Below, one piece after another: positions 14,061-14,632 of a stretch of 14,632 nucleotides of DNA. A program made the position numbers and the translations under genes. The notes under the pieces are model-generated. The model ran no database searches. It was not told the origin of the DNA and saw nothing but the letters and a program-made list of their open reading frames with translations. The DNA is from Bacteroides sp. Lineage in GTDB: Bacteria; Bacteroidota; Bacteroidia; Bacteroidales; Bacteroidaceae. The stretch covers positions 1 through 14,632 of the forward strand of contig DXOJ01000109.1 in the NCBI GenBank assembly GCA_019412865.1. Direction: 5' to 3'. The number at the start of each line of letters is the position of its first letter. Within the stretch, counting starts at the first letter, position 1.

Positions 14061-14632
14061 TTATTTATTCAAAGCTTTCATAAGTTCTTTTTTCATGGTG
14101 TCTACTCCGGGAAATCCAGTTTGTTTGAAGGTGATATTACCCTCCGGATCAACAACAAAATAAGTGGGAACTCCTCGGATATTGAAGTTGGACATTAGAA
14201 AGCTCCATTGCTCATTTGTCACACGGAAATGCTCACCATGAATATCGGTAATCATGTTTTCCCAGGTACCTTTGGGGGAAGTTTCGCCTGTGATGTAGAG
14301 GTAGATAATATCCTTGTCTTTTAATTCCTCTTTCATTGGAGTGATGGCTTTATTAGCTGTGCGACAAGGGCCACACCATGTTGCCCAAAAATCAACTAAC
14401 AGTGTGTGTCCCCGGAATTTAGAGATAATGGATGGGAATAAATCTTCATTGGAGACTTGTCCAGTTTCGTTAACAGTGAAGCCTGTCTTTCTTTTGTTTA
14501 ATTCTATCTTTTTTATTATCTCTTTGTTAACTTGAGTAAGCATCTCTGCATATACCGGGGAAGAAAAAGTCTTTAATTCAACATTCTGTTCTGCTGTTAA
14601 CGGGGTAAAATCCTTAATGGATTGATATAGCT
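14061..14632 (-). CDS. TlpA-like thioredoxin-domain protein, N-terminus beyond window
   Basis: The C-terminal part of a larger exported thiol-disulfide oxidoreductase of the TlpA/ResA-like group common in Bacteroidota. The frame stays open through the right edge: upstream of the internal Met at 14543 the translation reads LYQSIKDFTPLTAEQ ... SSPVYAEM, so 14543 is not the start and 189 residues are visible. An alpha-helical linker (about 20-50) is followed by the redoxin fold with TLLVDFWATWCGPC (active site WCGPC at visible residues 85-89, bases 14378-14364) and the cis-proline loop GVPTYFVVDPEG. Many relatives carry an N-terminal DUF4369-like domain and signal peptide, which would lie outside. 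It is convergent with mrp; its transcript probably ends in the repeat array. The substrate is unknown. Confidence 0.9.
   Translation of the reverse strand, partial: LYQSIKDFTPLTAEQNVELKTFSSPVYAEMLTQVNKEIIKKIELNKRKTGFTVNETGQVSNEDLFPSIISKFRGHTLLVDFWATWCGPCRTANKAITPMKEELKDKDIIYLYITGETSPKGTWENMITDIHGEHFRVTNEQWSFLMSNFNIRGVPTYFVVDPEGNITFKQTGFPGVDTMKKELMKALNK

Overview
The window looks like a chromosomal, housekeeping-rich stretch of a Bacteroides species (Bacteroidota, close to the B. thetaiotaomicron/ovatus group). Evidence seen directly: AT-leaning DNA with little Shine-Dalgarno sequence, several TAnnTTTG boxes, three of them with a TTG/TTTG about 19 bp upstream (the Bacteroides -33/-7 promoter type), and proteins of Bacteroidota flavour (SUI1/YciH, Rex, secreted TlpA-like thioredoxins, a DUF975 membrane protein, a Bacteroidota-type S8 peptidase). 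There are no tRNA or rRNA genes, no IS elements, no CRISPR array and no phage genes. The species is inferred, not proven.

Layout. (1) 1-990: the 3' part of tsf (EF-Ts) running in from the left, closed by a strong hairpin terminator. (2) 1066-1971, minus strand: a SUI1/YciH-like initiation factor followed by a small secreted thioredoxin. (3) 1972-2127: a divergent promoter region with two well-formed Bacteroides promoters. (4) 2128-4941, plus strand: rex, a FAH-family hydrolase (start overlaps the rex stop), ispF and a secreted calcineurin-like phosphoesterase, probably one operon. (5) 4931-5794, minus strand: an unnamed protein combining an ExoX-C-terminal-like motif with a beta-rich, possibly OB-fold C-terminus; its stop overlaps the phosphoesterase stop. 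(6) 5905-9951, plus strand: mnmA, a secreted S8 peptidase, xseA and xseB. (7) 10002-11690: ilvE and a DUF975 membrane protein, ending in a terminator whose T-run also forms the -33 box of the next promoter. (8) 11803-13752: trmB and an Mrp/ApbC-type P-loop ATPase, then a very strong terminator. (9) 13753-14060: a gene-free convergent interval with a repeat array. (10) 14061-14632, minus strand: the C-terminal part of a second TlpA-like protein that runs off the right edge.

How the genes relate. Most are core functions: translation (tsf, SUI1), tRNA modification (mnmA, trmB), redox sensing (rex), isoprenoid precursors (ispF), branched-chain amino acids (ilvE), DNA repair (xseA/xseB) and Fe-S assembly (mrp). 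Secreted or envelope products (two thioredoxin-like proteins, phosphoesterase, subtilase, DUF975) lie among them. No dedicated new multi-gene system is evident. The most unusual structures are a four-copy 13-mer array at exactly 22-bp steps with ++-- orientation (13896-13974), a palindromic repeat carried in frame in the 5' end of xseA, and the fused terminator/promoter before trmB.
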